NCBI GenBank assembly: GCA_019454045.1
Contig: SKCR01037622.1
Coordinates: forward strand, 1-64,000
Reading direction: 5' to 3'
Source: Zanthoxylum bungeanum
Taxonomy: Eukaryota > Streptophyta > Magnoliopsida > Sapindales > Rutaceae
DNA: 64,000 nucleotides
Shown here: piece after piece, positions 23,555 to 36,263 of the stretch
Layout of the letters: the number at the start of each line of letters is the position of its first letter
How positions within the stretch are numbered: position 1 is the first letter of the stretch
The notes under the pieces: generated by a model
What the model was told of the DNA's origin: nothing
The model's input: the letters and a program-made list of their open reading frames with translations, nothing else
Database searches by the model: none
Position numbers and translations under genes: made by a program

Positions 23555-26219
23555 TGTTGGGGTTGGTGCTCAGAGCGCCAATCCGGACCGTATTTATGTA
23601 TGATTCATGAATACGAACATCCATTTTCCTCATAATATTACTTACTTAGTGGTTGCACCTCTTGTTTTTATATACGTATTCGATCTGATTACGATTAGAT
23701 TGAAACTAAATGTGGTTTAGTGATATGTATATATTAGACAAAGACCCGATAATATATAATGCAATACACAGTTACAAATATAGTTTGTAATTGACATTGG
23801 GAAGTGTCATTGCTATATATATATATTATCAAATATAGTTCCTGGTCAAGATTCACTAACATGGGTCGGTTAGTCAAATCTGTTGAGACCAGTACATGTC
23901 GTATATCGAGACTTGGTCCGATGATTTATCCCAATGAACCATGAGTCTAGGGAGACTCGTATAGACGTGTAGGTGTTTATAGTGGATAAAAACTGAACGG
24001 CTCACCGAAGATTCTTGATGGATGGTACACCAACGTCAATAAGAATCTTCTCGGGTTGAGTAGCATAGTGGTCATTCGAGTTGAGATACCACTGTGGATG
24101 TATGAGACATCCTCCACACTTAGATGGCAGTCACGTCACCGATCTATTTAGATCAGACCTCCGCCTGTTCGTTGGGTGTGGACCGATCCTCAGGATATCC
24201 TGTGTGTGTCAAGATAGGATCCGTCAGTTCTGTGTACAGAGCATAGGTAGTCCATATATAATTAGCAGTCTGTTAAATCTGTGGCCACAGTATACTTCAG
24301 AAGTAAGTTCCGATTGTTATTTAGAGATTGCTAATGAATACGTCGACGTGATAATACCTATAGAGATTTGACGTTTACATCTATATCTCTGGGATTATCC
24401 GGATACCTGTGACGGAGGGATTATACGTATGCAATGACCTCGACCTGTATGATTCAGCGAGATTATCTGTGATTGTCATAATCTACGGGTGGATAGATTA
24501 AACATACTCGTAGAGCATACTCGTAGAGCACTAGAGCAACATACTCGTGACGGATTTCGTGACGGATATACCTGAATCTAGAGAGTCTCAATAATGAAAC
24601 ATACTCGTAGAGCACTAGAGCAACATTTATGAATAATGATGATTATTTATAAATCGTTTAATCGTTAAACGAAAAATACATGCGAACGGGCCGAACCGTC
24701 ATTTCCTAATTAATGTGGATTTGTATTTAATATATGATATTATTAAATACACATTAATAAATAGTCAAATAAAGGTATTTGACATATATCATCAATATAT
24801 GTATTTGAGATATTTAAAGTAAATATAATACATATATTTGATATATTTGTATTTAATTAATTATTTAATTATTTAATTGTTAAATGATTAATATAATTAA
24901 AATATAAATATATCACCAAATGATAAAGTTAGGAAATGATTATAAGTGTTTAATGTTGACTTTAAAGTAAAGGAAATGGTAGTCAAATTGGATTTGACTT
25001 CTTTGATATTTGTTTAAAATGTTTAAAATTGAAATATCATTTTTCTTTATTTTTTCTTCATAAATTCGGCCATGACCTTAAAATATAAGAGTTATATTTT
25101 TTGGTTGCCTTTGTTGACTTAATTAAATATCTAATAAAGTGTTATTAGGATATTTATGCAAGTTGACTAAATGTAAAGTGAAATGAAATTGAAATTACAA
25201 AACTTGTATTTCCTTTAGTGAATTTCGGCCAAGGCCATTATGATACAAGTATATATTGTTTTTTTTCATTTCATTTATTCATAACCTAATACACTTTAAA
25301 AGAAAACTCCATTAATGGAAACCAAAGAAAGCTTGTGAGAAAGAAAGAAGAACCAAAGAAAGCTTGGATTTTAGTAAGTTTCTCCAACTTACTATTAGAA
25401 AGGAAAATGTTCCTTAGGATCTAGGCTTTAACATATGATGTTCTTAGGTTATTTATTTCTTTATTCTTTGTGTTTTTGATGATGGAAGTTTTGGTGGAAG
25501 TGTTGAGCATGTATGATGATGGAAGCTTATGACTATTGTAGTAATAAGTATTCTTTTATGGTTTTGGAAACCTTGTTGCTAATCTAGAGTTGTTGACCCA
25601 CTCTTAGATGACCTAGATTTGATCTTGAGTTGTTTCATTGTGTTGAGACTTTGGTTGGATGGAAGAAACATGATTGAAGTAATTGATGTAACCAATTTGG
25701 TCTAATTTATCCAATTTGATGAAATTGAAAAATTAGGGTTCATGACCAATTCCAAATTTGGGGCTTTTCATATATGTTGTGTATTTGTGTGTGCATATGA
25801 TGCATATAAAGTTTCATGTTCATTGGATTGCATCTTGATGTGTTTTAATGCATGAAATCACAAAGTGCACAATTATGCACCTTGGAGGGGCTCTCGGCCA
25901 AGGATGGACTTTTGGGGATTTTTGTTGATTTTGGTGTTTTGATGTTTTGAACATGTTAAGTTCATCTTAGAAATGATTTAGAATCATTCAAAATTGATTT
26001 GATCAATTTCGGACTAAAATGGACTAAATACCAAGTGTAAGGGTAATTCGGTAAATTCACTTAAATATGATTTATTTGAATTTTATTTCATAATTTGATT
26101 ATTGGATAATTAAATAAATATGTTTATTTAATTAATCCGAGAAAAAGTTTTGAAATCGGAAAATTTGATTTTCCACCGTTTCCGCTGCGTTACCGGATTT
26201 AGCCCCTAAAACCCCTTCA
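23555..26219 (+). mobile_element. Probable solo LTR (2665 bp) inside the copia-1 LTR
   Basis: It starts TGTTGGGGTT and ends AACCCCTTCA, a near-inverted TG...CA pair, and is flanked by the exact 5-bp duplication TAAGT (23550-23554, 26220-26224). No coding frame, no internal LTR pair and no primer-binding site were seen, which fits a solo LTR left by recombination. A run of short repeats (CATACTCGTAGAGCA) lies at 24501-24626. The orientation is inferred from weak resemblance to the other solo LTR. A 2.7-kb LTR is long, so a LARD-type element cannot be excluded. Confidence 0.78.
24501..24626. repeat. Short tandem-type repeats inside the solo LTR
   Basis: CATACTCGTAGAGCA recurs in 24503-24530, and the phrase ACATACTCGTAGAGCACTAG is repeated around 24599 with AGAGCAACAT after it; CGTGACGGAT occurs twice at 24546-24567. 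These are direct repeats seen in the sequence; the role is unknown. Confidence 0.8.
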
Positions 26220-26617
26220 TAAGTATCAAATACTTAAATATATAAGAACTATGTTGTTACGCTTCCATAACACGCACAAGTGCAATACTAGTATATTCTG
26301 CATTATCGATGTCCAATCTCGATAATACTACGACTAGGGATATTTAATGATTAAACATTTGTGGATTGATATTGTCTCATATCTTATAATCCGGAACTAA
26401 TCATAATGACTTTTATCATTTATATATATATAAGTAATCTAATTACAAAATGATAAAATTCAATTTCCATTGTCACATAGTTAATTTGTACAAAAACCAC
26501 AATGTCTTTTACAAATAGTGACGTTATGGGTCATAATTGTCCAACAATCTCCCACTTGGCCTATAGCCAGTTACTCCAGCATCTAACACCTGAACTATGT
26601 ACATGTCGCTCAAACTT

Positions 26618-29600
26618 TTACTGAGGAATAGCTTTCGTCAGCGGATCTGCAATGTTGTCCTCTGATGCGACCTTCTCGATCTTCACATCGCCACGATGTA
26701 TGATCTCACGAATCAGATGGAAACGTCGAAGAATATGCTTGGATCGTTGATGAGATCGCGGTTCCTTAGCCTGCGCTATAGCCCCGTTATTGTCACAATA
26801 CAATGGAACGGGCTCAGCTGCTAACGGAACTACTCCTAATCCAATTAGGAATTTACGGATCCAAACTGTCTTTTTTGCTGCTTCAGCTGCAGCAATATAC
26901 TCTGCTTCTGTTGTTGAATTGGCAACAGTCTATTACTTGCAAGATTTTCAGCTTACTGCTCCGTTGTTCAAACAAAATATGTACCCGGATTGCGACTTAC
27001 AGTCATCTTTATCGGTTTGGAAACTTGCATCGGTGAACCCAGTTACCTCAAGTTCTCCATCTCTATAGATCAAGAAAGCATCATTAGTTCGTCTAAGATA
27101 CTTAAGGATATTCTTAACCGCCATCCAGTGACCATCACCTGGATCGGCCTGATAGCGACTACACATGCTCAAAGCATACAAGACATCAAGTCGCGTAAAT
27201 ATCATGGCATACATGATCGATCCGACTGCCGAAGCCAACGAGATCCGACTCATGTTGTCTCTCTCATCTTGAGTTTTAGGACACCTGTCCTTAGATAGAG
27301 TGACGCCATGTGACACTGGCAACAGTCCCCTCTTAGACTGTTCCATGTTGAATCTCTTCAACACTTTGTCAATGTACGTGCTCTGAGAGAGTCCAAGCAA
27401 CTTTCTAGATCTATCCCGGTAGATCTTTATTCCTAGAATAAAGGCTGCTTCTCTCAGATCCTTCATGGAGAATTTTAATGAAAGCCAAGCTTTCACCGAT
27501 TGTAGTATGGGAATGTCATTGCCAATAAGCAATACATCATCGACATAAAGGACAATGAATGTCAGTGCACTCCCACTAACCTTCTTATATACACAAGGAT
27601 TATCCTCATTTTGAATGAAATCATATTCTTTTATGATCTCATCAAAACGTTGGTTCCAAGAACGCGATGCTTGCTTCAATCTATAAATAGATCGATTTAA
27701 CTTGCAAACCTTGTTCGCATATTTTGGTACGACAAAACCGTCAGGTTGTTACATATAAACATCCTCCAAAAGGTTTCTGTTAAGGAAAGCGGTTTTGACG
27801 TCCATCTGCCATATCTCATAATCGAAATATGCTGCAATAGCAAGCACAATCCGAATGGATTTAATCATGGCAACATGTGAAAAAGTTTCGTTGTAATAGA
27901 CACTTCGATGTTGACGATACCCTTTCGCTACAAGCCTAGCTTTGTACGTTTGTATGTTGCCATCCATGTCGGTCTTCCTCTTGAAGACCCATTTGCAACC
28001 AAATGGCTTTACGCCGGTCTGTTTTTCTACTTCGTGTCGAAACTCTTTGAATTTCTCAAAGGTTTCCGACTTGTGTCTCATAAGATACACATAACCATAA
28101 CGCGATGCATCATTCATAAAGGTTACGAAGTATTCATATCCACCTCTAGCCTGGCTAGACATGGGCCCACATACGTCACTATGAACGAGGGCTAACAGTT
28201 CGGTAGCACGTGCACATTTACCGCTAAAAGGTGTTTTAGGCATTTTACCTAATAAACAAGATTCGCAGACGTCATATGAATTTGGATCAAATCCGTCCAA
28301 GTACCCACTCTTCGAAAGTGTGGATATGCGAGTCTTGTTAATGTGTCCCAGACGACAATGCCACATATAAGTTTCATCTTTGTTACTTAGTTTAAGCCTT
28401 TTGTTTGTTATATTATATGTTTGAGATTGATTTATATTCAAAATATAAAGACCATTATACACATCAATGCTGCATATCTCCATATCATTTTTATACATAA
28501 AACACCCAGTGTTTCTAAAAATAAAAGTATAGCCACATTGGGCCAATAAAGATACAGATATAATATTTCTAGTCAAACTAGGTACATAATAACAGTATGA
28601 AAGATTAAGTACATGCCCCGACGACAGTTCCAAAATATAAGTCCCAACGGCCAAAACGGCGACTCGAGTCTCATTTCCAACGCGGAGGTCAATCTCTCAT
28701 GAGGCCAGTCTCCTGCTAATCCATAGATCCTGCACATAAGTACATATATGAGTACCACAACCAGAATCAAAAATCCAATTTTTAAAACTAGAAGTAGACA
28801 TGTTTATTTCTATAACAAACATACCTGAAACCGGTGCCTTGCCCGCTTTGATTTCCTTCATGTGCGCCTTATACTCACGACAGTCACGCTTCCAGTGACC
28901 CCGTTTGCCACACTGCAGGCATACATCTTGGGATTTCTCATTGCCTTTCCCATAAGTCTTTGACTATTTGGCCTTGCCCTTCTTCTTCTTCTTCTTTACA
29001 CCTCCAGTTGCATTGGGCCAAGCCCTCGGAGACTGAGATGTTGAAGCGAAGTGCGCCTCGCGCTTTTTGCCCTTCAATAGCTCTTTTTCTGCTTCACACA
29101 GCATTGCCATCAGCTCTCCAAGAGTATGGTCTTGGTTCATCATATTGTAGTTCATAATGAACCCGCTCCAGCTGTCAGGAAGAGACTGCAAGATCAAATA
29201 TATAGAAGTCTTAGCCTCAAAGGCTATGCCTAGTTGACCCAGCTGTTCAATGTCAGCAATCATCTGTGACACATGGTGCTCTACAGATGTACCCTCTGAC
29301 ATTCGTGAGTGAAAGAGCTTTTTCTGCAATTCATACATTTGCGATCTAAGGTTAGATCGATGAAGGTCCTTCAATTTTGCCATCATAGTATATTGATCCA
29401 ATTCCTTATTTTGGCGATGAAATTGAGGGGTCATCGCAGCGAGCATGACGGACTGAGCAGTTGAGTTGTCATCGCTATGAGTCTTCCAAAACTCAAGCTC
29501 AAACGACTGCTCATTTCCGGGCTTAGGCCCGAGAAGTCTCTCTATCGTCTAGAGCATCCTCTCAGCCCCCAGGACAATCATGAGGTTCATATCCCAATCA

Positions 29601-29668
29601 GGAAAGTTCGCGCCATTAAAGACATTTTCGCCCATGATAATGTCTTTAACCCCGATCTTTCCAGTCAT
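26618..29668 (-). pseudogene. Copia-1 gag-pol with stops and an in-frame integrase-RT deletion
   Basis: A single minus-strand frame from ATG 29668 to stop 26618-26620. In order: Gag (29668-28966); CCHC knuckle CLQCGKRGHWKRDC (about 28915-28870); protease DSGCGTHIC (about 28775-28745); GAG-pre-integrase and zinc-binding part (CESCLLGK about 28270); the start of the integrase core with HSDVCGPM (about 28175); then at about 28012 an abrupt in-frame passage from EVEKQTG into VKPFGCKWVFKRK of reverse transcriptase; RT with YVDDVLL (about 27545); RNase H ending DNIADPLTK (about 26645). Stops occur in Gag (near 29549), at 28964-28966, near 28705, at 27749-27751 and near 26948. The rest of the integrase core and C-terminus and the RT N-terminus are missing, about 0.8 kb compared with copia-2. 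Confidence 0.9.
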
Positions 29669-31828
29669 CTTAATTGCAATAGCCAAACTATTCAATTAAC
29701 GATATTTTGGTACAGTCCAACTGTTACAAGAAAAATAATAAAATATTAGTCCAACTAATAATTATATAATTGACGAAATAATTTGAATGCGCGTAATGCC
29801 AAGTATTTGAACGAAATTACAAATGCAATACTGGTCTCCCACTATTTTTCGGCGAGCCTCTAATCCTCTGTTGAGTACTCGGGAAACCTAGTTTCCTTAG
29901 TGGGCTAGGATCCCATTAAATAACACACAACCTTGACTTTGGCCAACAAGCTGTATGATATTTAACTAGGTAGATCTCTAAGATCAATTGGATCTCATCC
30001 AACTCCTAGATCCGGTAGGTGGACCTCCAAGTCTGAAACATATATACAATATATATGACAATATATGCCAATATATTTTTCCTAACATTTTCCTCTGAAT
30101 CAACTAAGCCTTGTCTTTGGCTCAACAAGCTTAATGATTCCAGTTAAGCGGGACCCATTGACTTTGGAAAGCTTCGTAATCGATTTCGATGAACAAGAAG
30201 TGATCTTGACTTTGGCCAACAAATCACAACTTGGGCAATACATACGATATGGAACAAAGCCTTCATGATTCAAACACATCCGCGATGGACATAGGTCTTG
30301 ACTTTGGCCAACAAACCAATGCCAATCTTGGATCTTGAGAATGAATCACTCAATGGAAGGAAAACACTTAATATTTGTTGAGGGTTTTTCGCGTAAATTG
30401 GCAACCAATTTATTATCTTTGATTAGGTCTCATCATACACCCTTAAGCATGCATTCTAAAAGCATAATAAGGCGCGGTAAATAAATTAATAATGATATTT
30501 AGATAGATATCTCACAAATTATTCCAAGAACAAATCATTCTCTTCCTCTCCCCGGCTAGCAATATTCTAACTTCTACCCAATTACATAATACATCAAAGA
30601 AACCTCATTACATTGAGGGGAATTGGTGAGAAGAGAATTACAAAGAATCGAGAGATAAAGGTTGGACACGCATGTCCAATTTAATAAATTCTAAATTTAT
30701 TACAACAATTTCCAAAATTGCCCTCATTCATCAAATATACATCTGATATACATTATTCATACAACACATCCATGTATTCACACAAAACATGTTATTCAAT
30801 CAATCTAATCCAATTAATTAATTTTTGGATTAAGTGATAATATATTGTTCAAACAACGATTTGATTTGCGCGAGTCCAACTCGTTTAATAATAAATACTC
30901 AAAGTGCGAATTCTTGAATTATATCGAACTAAAATTTTAAATCCGATTTAATTTGTATTCAATACTATTTCTTTATTTAATTCCAAATTAAATAATTACA
31001 CTTTAATAATGTGCCTTTACGACTTAGATTCTAAATATAATTTTAATGGGTCTCAAAGCCCAATTAACATCCAATGTCAATTTAATTAAAGTTAATGGGC
31101 TTTTAATTAATTTATTAAGGCATGAACTTTGGCAACCAAAGCCCAATAAGGAATCACCATTTGCCATAAAATTAATTTTGGCCTATTAGGCCCAATTAAA
31201 TTTTAAAAGGCCCATTTATTATATTTGGACTTAATGGAATGGTTTTTGGCCCAATTTTAGATCTAATCCAATTGTCCTAAACAACCTTGGCCCAACCAAG
31301 TCCAATTCCAAATTAAGCCTAATTAATTAAATTCTAATACTCCAAATTTCACAATTTAATTAATTTAAAGTGTTTAGCCATGATAAATTATTTAAATTAA
31401 CATTTCCAAAATACTAATTTAATCAATTAATCATGCTTTATTATATTCAATACATGTCCAACATTATTGAAACAAAATCAAGTCATTAACATGCTCCCAA
31501 GGTCACGACAATATGATATTTTTATATCCGATTTTGATTTCAATCCAATTAAATCACAAATCAATATATATCATGTCTTTAAACTCATCCAATGGTCTAA
31601 AAAACAAAAATTTACCATGATCTACAAAGGTCCATATATTCGGCCAAGCCTAAGTATTTGGGGAAAATTAATCCAATTAATTTTTCATCAAATTAATCAT
31701 AAATAACATTTAGTTATCATTATGTAAGCATACTTAAACAAACAATTTGATCAAATCATGCTCAAATCAAAATTACCCAAATTCAAGTATATAAACCCTA
31801 ATTCATTTTCATGCTCAAATAGGCTCTG
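29669..31828 (-). other. Long 5' leader of copia-1 (about 2.1 kb) with repeated motifs
   Basis: The stretch between the primer-binding site and gag has no coding frame. It contains CTTGACTTTGGCCAACAA-type repeats (plus-strand sense) at 29932, 30110 (variant), 30204 and 30297, and a cluster of GGCCCAATT / TGGGCC words at 31050-31330. The part nearest gag is conserved in copia-2. A long untranslated leader in copia elements may hold packaging or translation signals; that is inference. Confidence 0.75.
29932..30314. repeat. Four-fold leader motif of copia-1
   Basis: CTTGACTTTGGCCAACAA is exact at 29932-29949, 30204-30221 and 30297-30314, with a variant (TTGTCTTTGGCTCAACAA) at 30110-30127. Intervals are 178, 94 and 93 bases. 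The same four sites with nearly the same spacing occur in copia-2 at 42593, 42767 (variant), 42862 and 42952. Confidence 0.9.
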
Positions 31829-34184
31829 CTACCTGTTGGAATGTATGACCTAGAGCTACATATGATGTAAACGGTTTTATGTGTTTTGAAATAAAACGAT
31901 GCATTATTCATTTATCAAATTATTTGTTTAATTTTCGCATATTATATATCATTTTAAATACCCTAGATTACTTATGTACCTTCAGACTTAGTGTATGAGT
32001 GTCATACACAAGAGGATTTAAGTCTGAAGTTAGTAATCTTAAATAGTCCATAGAGAGCAAACAAAACGGGTACTTTGTTTGTGGTTTATATATAGCTGCG
32101 GTCCATTCTATATTTGTATGGCGATCTTGATCCGGATCGTCCATGTAGAGACATGAGAATGGAGACACCTCGTATGATGCGATCATATAGGACTGGACCC
32201 AGATGGAAATGACATTCTTATAATATATGTTAAGCTAAGAAAGTCATTTCAATCTACTAGATGGTCATATATGGATTGATCTTAATCCTGAGTGTACTAC
32301 GAACTCCTGCATGGCAGGCTGTGTCCTTTGATTTACAAAGGTGAGGTTGGTGTAGCAGTCCCGACCAATAGCTACATACTTTGGGGGCACAGTTTGTTTT
32401 GTAGCTGGGAACGTTTTGCATAGACATGGAGTTCACTCATTCTTGCGAGAAGTAGATGAGTATCTTTCTTAAGGGTTGATTCGGCACTTGAACGATTTGA
32501 GCGCTCAAATCTCTCTATTACGAATAGAAAGATTAAAATTCATAATAGTTATGAATAAATCGTTCATTAGAGAATCAATGGTACTTAAGGTAAAAATAAT
32601 TAGAGGGGTATAACGGACATTATGACCCGACTCTAATTACGAGATACTCGTGAAGGGTCAATTCATATGTAATGACTATATCGGTGGACACCGACTTAGT
32701 TCGGCTTAATATATCATCTGCGACAACGAGAATGCAACTTCGGGTTTTTAGTGGAATAACCCGGAGTTAATAATTCAGAATATTTAATTAAGAGCTTAAT
32801 TAATATTTCGAGATTATTGGAGCTCGGAACCGTAGGTCCATTTGGTCCCCATGCTAGCTCAATATACTATAGCGGATTTAGCATAATTGGATAGTCCAAT
32901 TATATACTTACAAAAGAATAAATATTATTAATATGATTAATAATATTAATTAAGTCACACTTAGAACTGTATATTAAAAGGTAATATATGATTGATATAA
33001 TAAATGATTATATGATAATTATTTATTGTTAATAATTAAATTATATATGATATAATTTAATGAAGGCTAAACTTGGAAATCCCAAATTTTGGGTTTTTGG
33101 AAACCATTGGCATTAATTTGGAAGTTACACCTTTTTGAAAGGTAGTAAATATTTGATTTTGTAACATATCTTTTAATTATGGAATTAAAGACTTGATGTT
33201 ACAATTTTTTTTATTTTATTCCTTGCATGGCCGAATTCTCTAATGTAATAAGGGGAAGATTTTGATTGTTTTGGAAACAATAAATCATGGCTTTGGTTTT
33301 ACTAATTACACCTTTTTGAAAAGGTAATAACTAATTATTTTTTGTAACATATAATTCCTTTATGGATATTAATATTACATGTTACAAAATTAATTGATAA
33401 AATTATGCCTTGGCCGAATTTCACCTTATGGGGAGGGGATTAGTTGATTTATTTTGGAAATAATTTGACCTAAGTATAAAAAGAATATTTGATTTTCTTT
33501 TTGGCAGCTCTCTCATTCTTGCAACCCTAGGCATCTTCTTCTTCTTCTTCTCTATTCTCTCGAAAGTTGAGAAACACCATTGAAGAACAATAAGAAGAAA
33601 AACAAAACTAAGTGTGTTTGATATCTCTAAATCGTTTAGGGATTCGTTTTGTGAGTGTAGCCCACACTACTTTCCGTTGGTAACGAGTCATAGCACGGAA
33701 GACTTTGTGGTGACGAACAAATCCTCTTCTTCCTCTAATCTTATAGGTCACGACAGTGAGCCTTTATTTCACCTCATTGTCGCACCTTGGTTACTCGTTT
33801 CGGGGCTTGTTTTGTTTTGTTTTAATTCGGGTTTTTGGGAAACAATTTGGGGATATTTTGGGGCTGAGTTGAGATTGTTTTTGAGTGGAAAAATCAGACC
33901 TTATACACCCTTGCAGTTCACGCAAATAGGGGACTGATTTGTGTGCAGTTCCGTTGTGTAACGGGTCCAAAACAGTCCAGTTTTTCACTGCTGTTCGGGG
34001 GGCGGTTCGGGGACTGTTTCGGGGGTATTCCGGGGCTGAAATCTTGTCCGAAACAGAAGAAAAATTCCAGTATACCTGCTGGTCAGATTCAGCAAAAGGA
34101 AGGGGAAAGCAGAAAAAAATTCCAAGTCAGATCAGTGTGCCTAATCGCTTCCGCTGCGCGAGTAAGCGTTTCCTACAATACCAA
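31823..34184 (-). other. Copia-1 primer-binding site, split by a solo LTR
   Basis: Next to the right LTR (34185) the minus strand reads TTGGTAT, and across the 31834-34177 insertion the sequence continues as (G)CAGAGCC. Joined, and allowing one mismatch in the duplicated bases, this fits the initiator-Met tRNA site (TGGTATCAGAGC) used by most plant copia elements. The insertion therefore disrupts primer annealing. Confidence 0.85.
31834..34177 (+). mobile_element. Probable solo LTR (2344 bp) inserted in the copia-1 primer-binding site
   Basis: It starts TGTTGGAA and ends TTCCTACA (near-inverted termini) and is flanked by CTACC (31829-31833) and ATACC (34178-34182), a 5-bp duplication with one mismatch. 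There is no coding frame. A plus-strand TATA-like TATAAAAAG lies near 33475, followed by a CT-rich leader-like region (33530-33560), consistent with an LTR promoter in plus orientation. Confidence 0.8.
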
Positions 34185-36101
34185 TGTTGGGTTTCTAAGG
34201 TCAAACCAAGATCATTTCAAGCATGAAATAATGTGAATACGAAAAGAAGTATAGCTGAAATATACTTACTTTGATCGGTTATAGGATGTGTAGTAAACAA
34301 AAAATTTGCTCTCTTTGAAGTTGTTCCAAGCTCCTCCAAAGTTGTGTATCAAGCTCCAAGCTTTGATCTTTGATTCCAAGCTCAATGGGAAAGTTTCCCT
34401 AACACCATTGTATGATTCCTTGAGTGTGCTAGCACTTGAAAAATTGCAACAATTCTTCCTTGTGTTCTTACAACTTTCGGCCAAGCCAAGAAGGTAGGAG
34501 AGGGAGAGGCAATTTTCGGCCAAGGTGAGAGAGATGAGAATGAATGTGTAACTTGTTATTTGTTTTTCCAAAAAACAAAATGATATACCAAACACAAAGG
34601 TTTGGTAAAAGTCCATCACATTTGACAATGGTGTGTAAAACAAGTCATCAACAACCCACCAAATTTCATCAACTTGACGTGACTTGTGGGCCCCCAATTT
34701 AATTCAAAATCCGAATGGGCCCGCAAACACATTTCGGGCTCGTGTTCGTTAATTTCGAATTAACAAATTTTCCGTTGTGATGTAATTAAATCAAATTTAA
34801 TTAAATAATTATGCATAGTAAAATTACTATTAAAATCGCTCGCGAATTAATTCTAAATTATTCGTTCGCCCGAATTAAAATCCATTTTAATTCCGTGTCG
34901 AAATCTAATTTCATTTAATATATCGAATATATTTTTTTATCGATTAATTCCAAATTAATCGTTCTCTCTCTATTAATGAATTTCATCTCAGATAAAATCT
35001 TGTCGTAATTAATCATAGATTAATTTTCTCTCTCTCTTCTATTAATCCCAGATTAATTATGTTCGAGTCATACGTCATCGGTGAATCTTCGGGAAGCGAC
35101 CCATGAGATCCCTGGATATGTTGGCAGTAAATCCGTCGTCGGACAATCCGAATACGTGCGTACTCGGTACCACCACGTTCTTACCGATTTACGAGACATG
35201 GTTGGCTTCTAGCAAAACCCTGCCTACCCAATTCTCCAAAAATATTCTTTAAGGAATATATATTTATAACAGGCGTGTTACGTAGTATTACGTATAGCGA
35301 TCCAGTATCTGACGTCACATGCAAGGCCTGGGGCTGAAATAGTATCTGCCCATACGAAGCATATATCGATCACAAGCAATTAGTCTCTATAATCGGATAA
35401 TCATGACCTTGTCATATTATCCCGATAGTTGCAACAGCAACATAATAGATACCCGTTATATATCCTGCGTGATCATCATCTCCATATGACTGAAGTGATA
35501 CTTCCGTCTTGACATCACACCCCCAACACTATGATTCTCAATAAACCTAGAAGAGGCGTACACATAACCTGTTAAGTCCCGGACGACCAAAACCAAAACA
35601 TATTGATTGTCGCAAGTACTAGCGATGCAAGTCTCAGGTTAAGACCAAATACACCTACCCTGAAGCGGATTCCCATAGACATATAGTCATACTACCAATG
35701 GGATTCTGCGGGGTCTATCCAGAGCGAAGCTGTTTCCGTACCATCGGTAAACACAACCTCATATCACACTTGCATAAGTATCCAATACTTAAATATATGA
35801 TAACTATGCTGTTACGCTTCCATAACACGCACAAGTGCAATACTAGTTTATTCTGCATTATCGATGTCCAGTCTCGATAATACTACGACTATGGATATTT
35901 AATGATTAAACCTTTATGGATTGATATTGTCTCATATCTTATAATCCGGAACTAATCATAAGGACTTTTATCATTTATATATATAAGTAATCTAATTAAA
36001 AAATGATAAAATGTAATTTCCATTGTCACATAGTTAATTTGTAAAAAAAACCACAATGTCTTTTTACAAATAGTGACGCTATGGGTCATAATTGTCCAAC
36101 A
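34185..36101 (-). repeat. 5' LTR of copia-1
   Basis: 1917 bp, uninterrupted, starting TGTTGGGTTTCTAAGG and ending TTGTCCAACA. It is the reference copy for the split left LTR. The copia-1 duplication GTATC directly follows at 36102-36106. Confidence 0.92.
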
Positions 36102-36263
36102 GTATCATCTGGTCGGTCATACCTGAGAAACTAGACCCGAGCTCTATGTCGGGTCGAAGAACAACATATACCCTTTATGCATTGGTCCTCCGGACGATGA
36201 GAATTCCCTCTCTGCCCTTGCCGAACTGTTCAGATACCTTAGTCGCAGAAATCCCCATCAACA

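Larger units (their letters stand above)
21922..26546 (-). repeat. 3' LTR of copia-1, interrupted by a solo LTR
   Basis: It aligns with 34185-36101 in two blocks (21922-23554 and 26225-26546). Differences are scattered substitutions plus a small indel near 22425-22460. The interrupting segment 23555-26219 has its own target duplication. Confidence 0.9.
21922..36101 (-). mobile_element. Copia-1: Ty1/copia retrotransposon nested in the outer LTR
   Basis: LTRs at 21922-26546 (with an insertion) and 34185-36101 share their start TGTTGGGTTTCTAAGG and end CATAATTGTCCAACA. The exact 5-bp duplication GTATC flanks the element (21917-21921, 36102-36106). Minus orientation: gag-pol 29668 to 26618, polypurine tract at about 26547-26558 beside the left LTR, primer-binding site beside the right LTR. 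Two later insertions, 23555-26219 and 31834-34177, account for most of its excess length; without them the LTRs are about 1.9 kb each. The coding frame has stops and a large internal deletion, so it is non-autonomous. Confidence 0.93.
21144..36263 (-). repeat. 3' LTR of the outer element, split by copia-1
   Basis: Two pieces, 21144-21921 and 36107-36263, align in order with the intact right LTR at 43928-44886. The split point carries copia-1's own GTATC duplication (21917-21921 and 36102-36106). Confidence 0.9.

Noticed and set aside
24501..24626. Possible CRISPR-like or satellite array
   Set aside because: Only a few irregular direct repeats with no unique spacers of constant size, inside an LTR of a plant genome.
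26790..27298. Plus-strand frames over the copia-1 RT/RNase H region
   Set aside because: Antisense shadows of the minus-strand pol frame.
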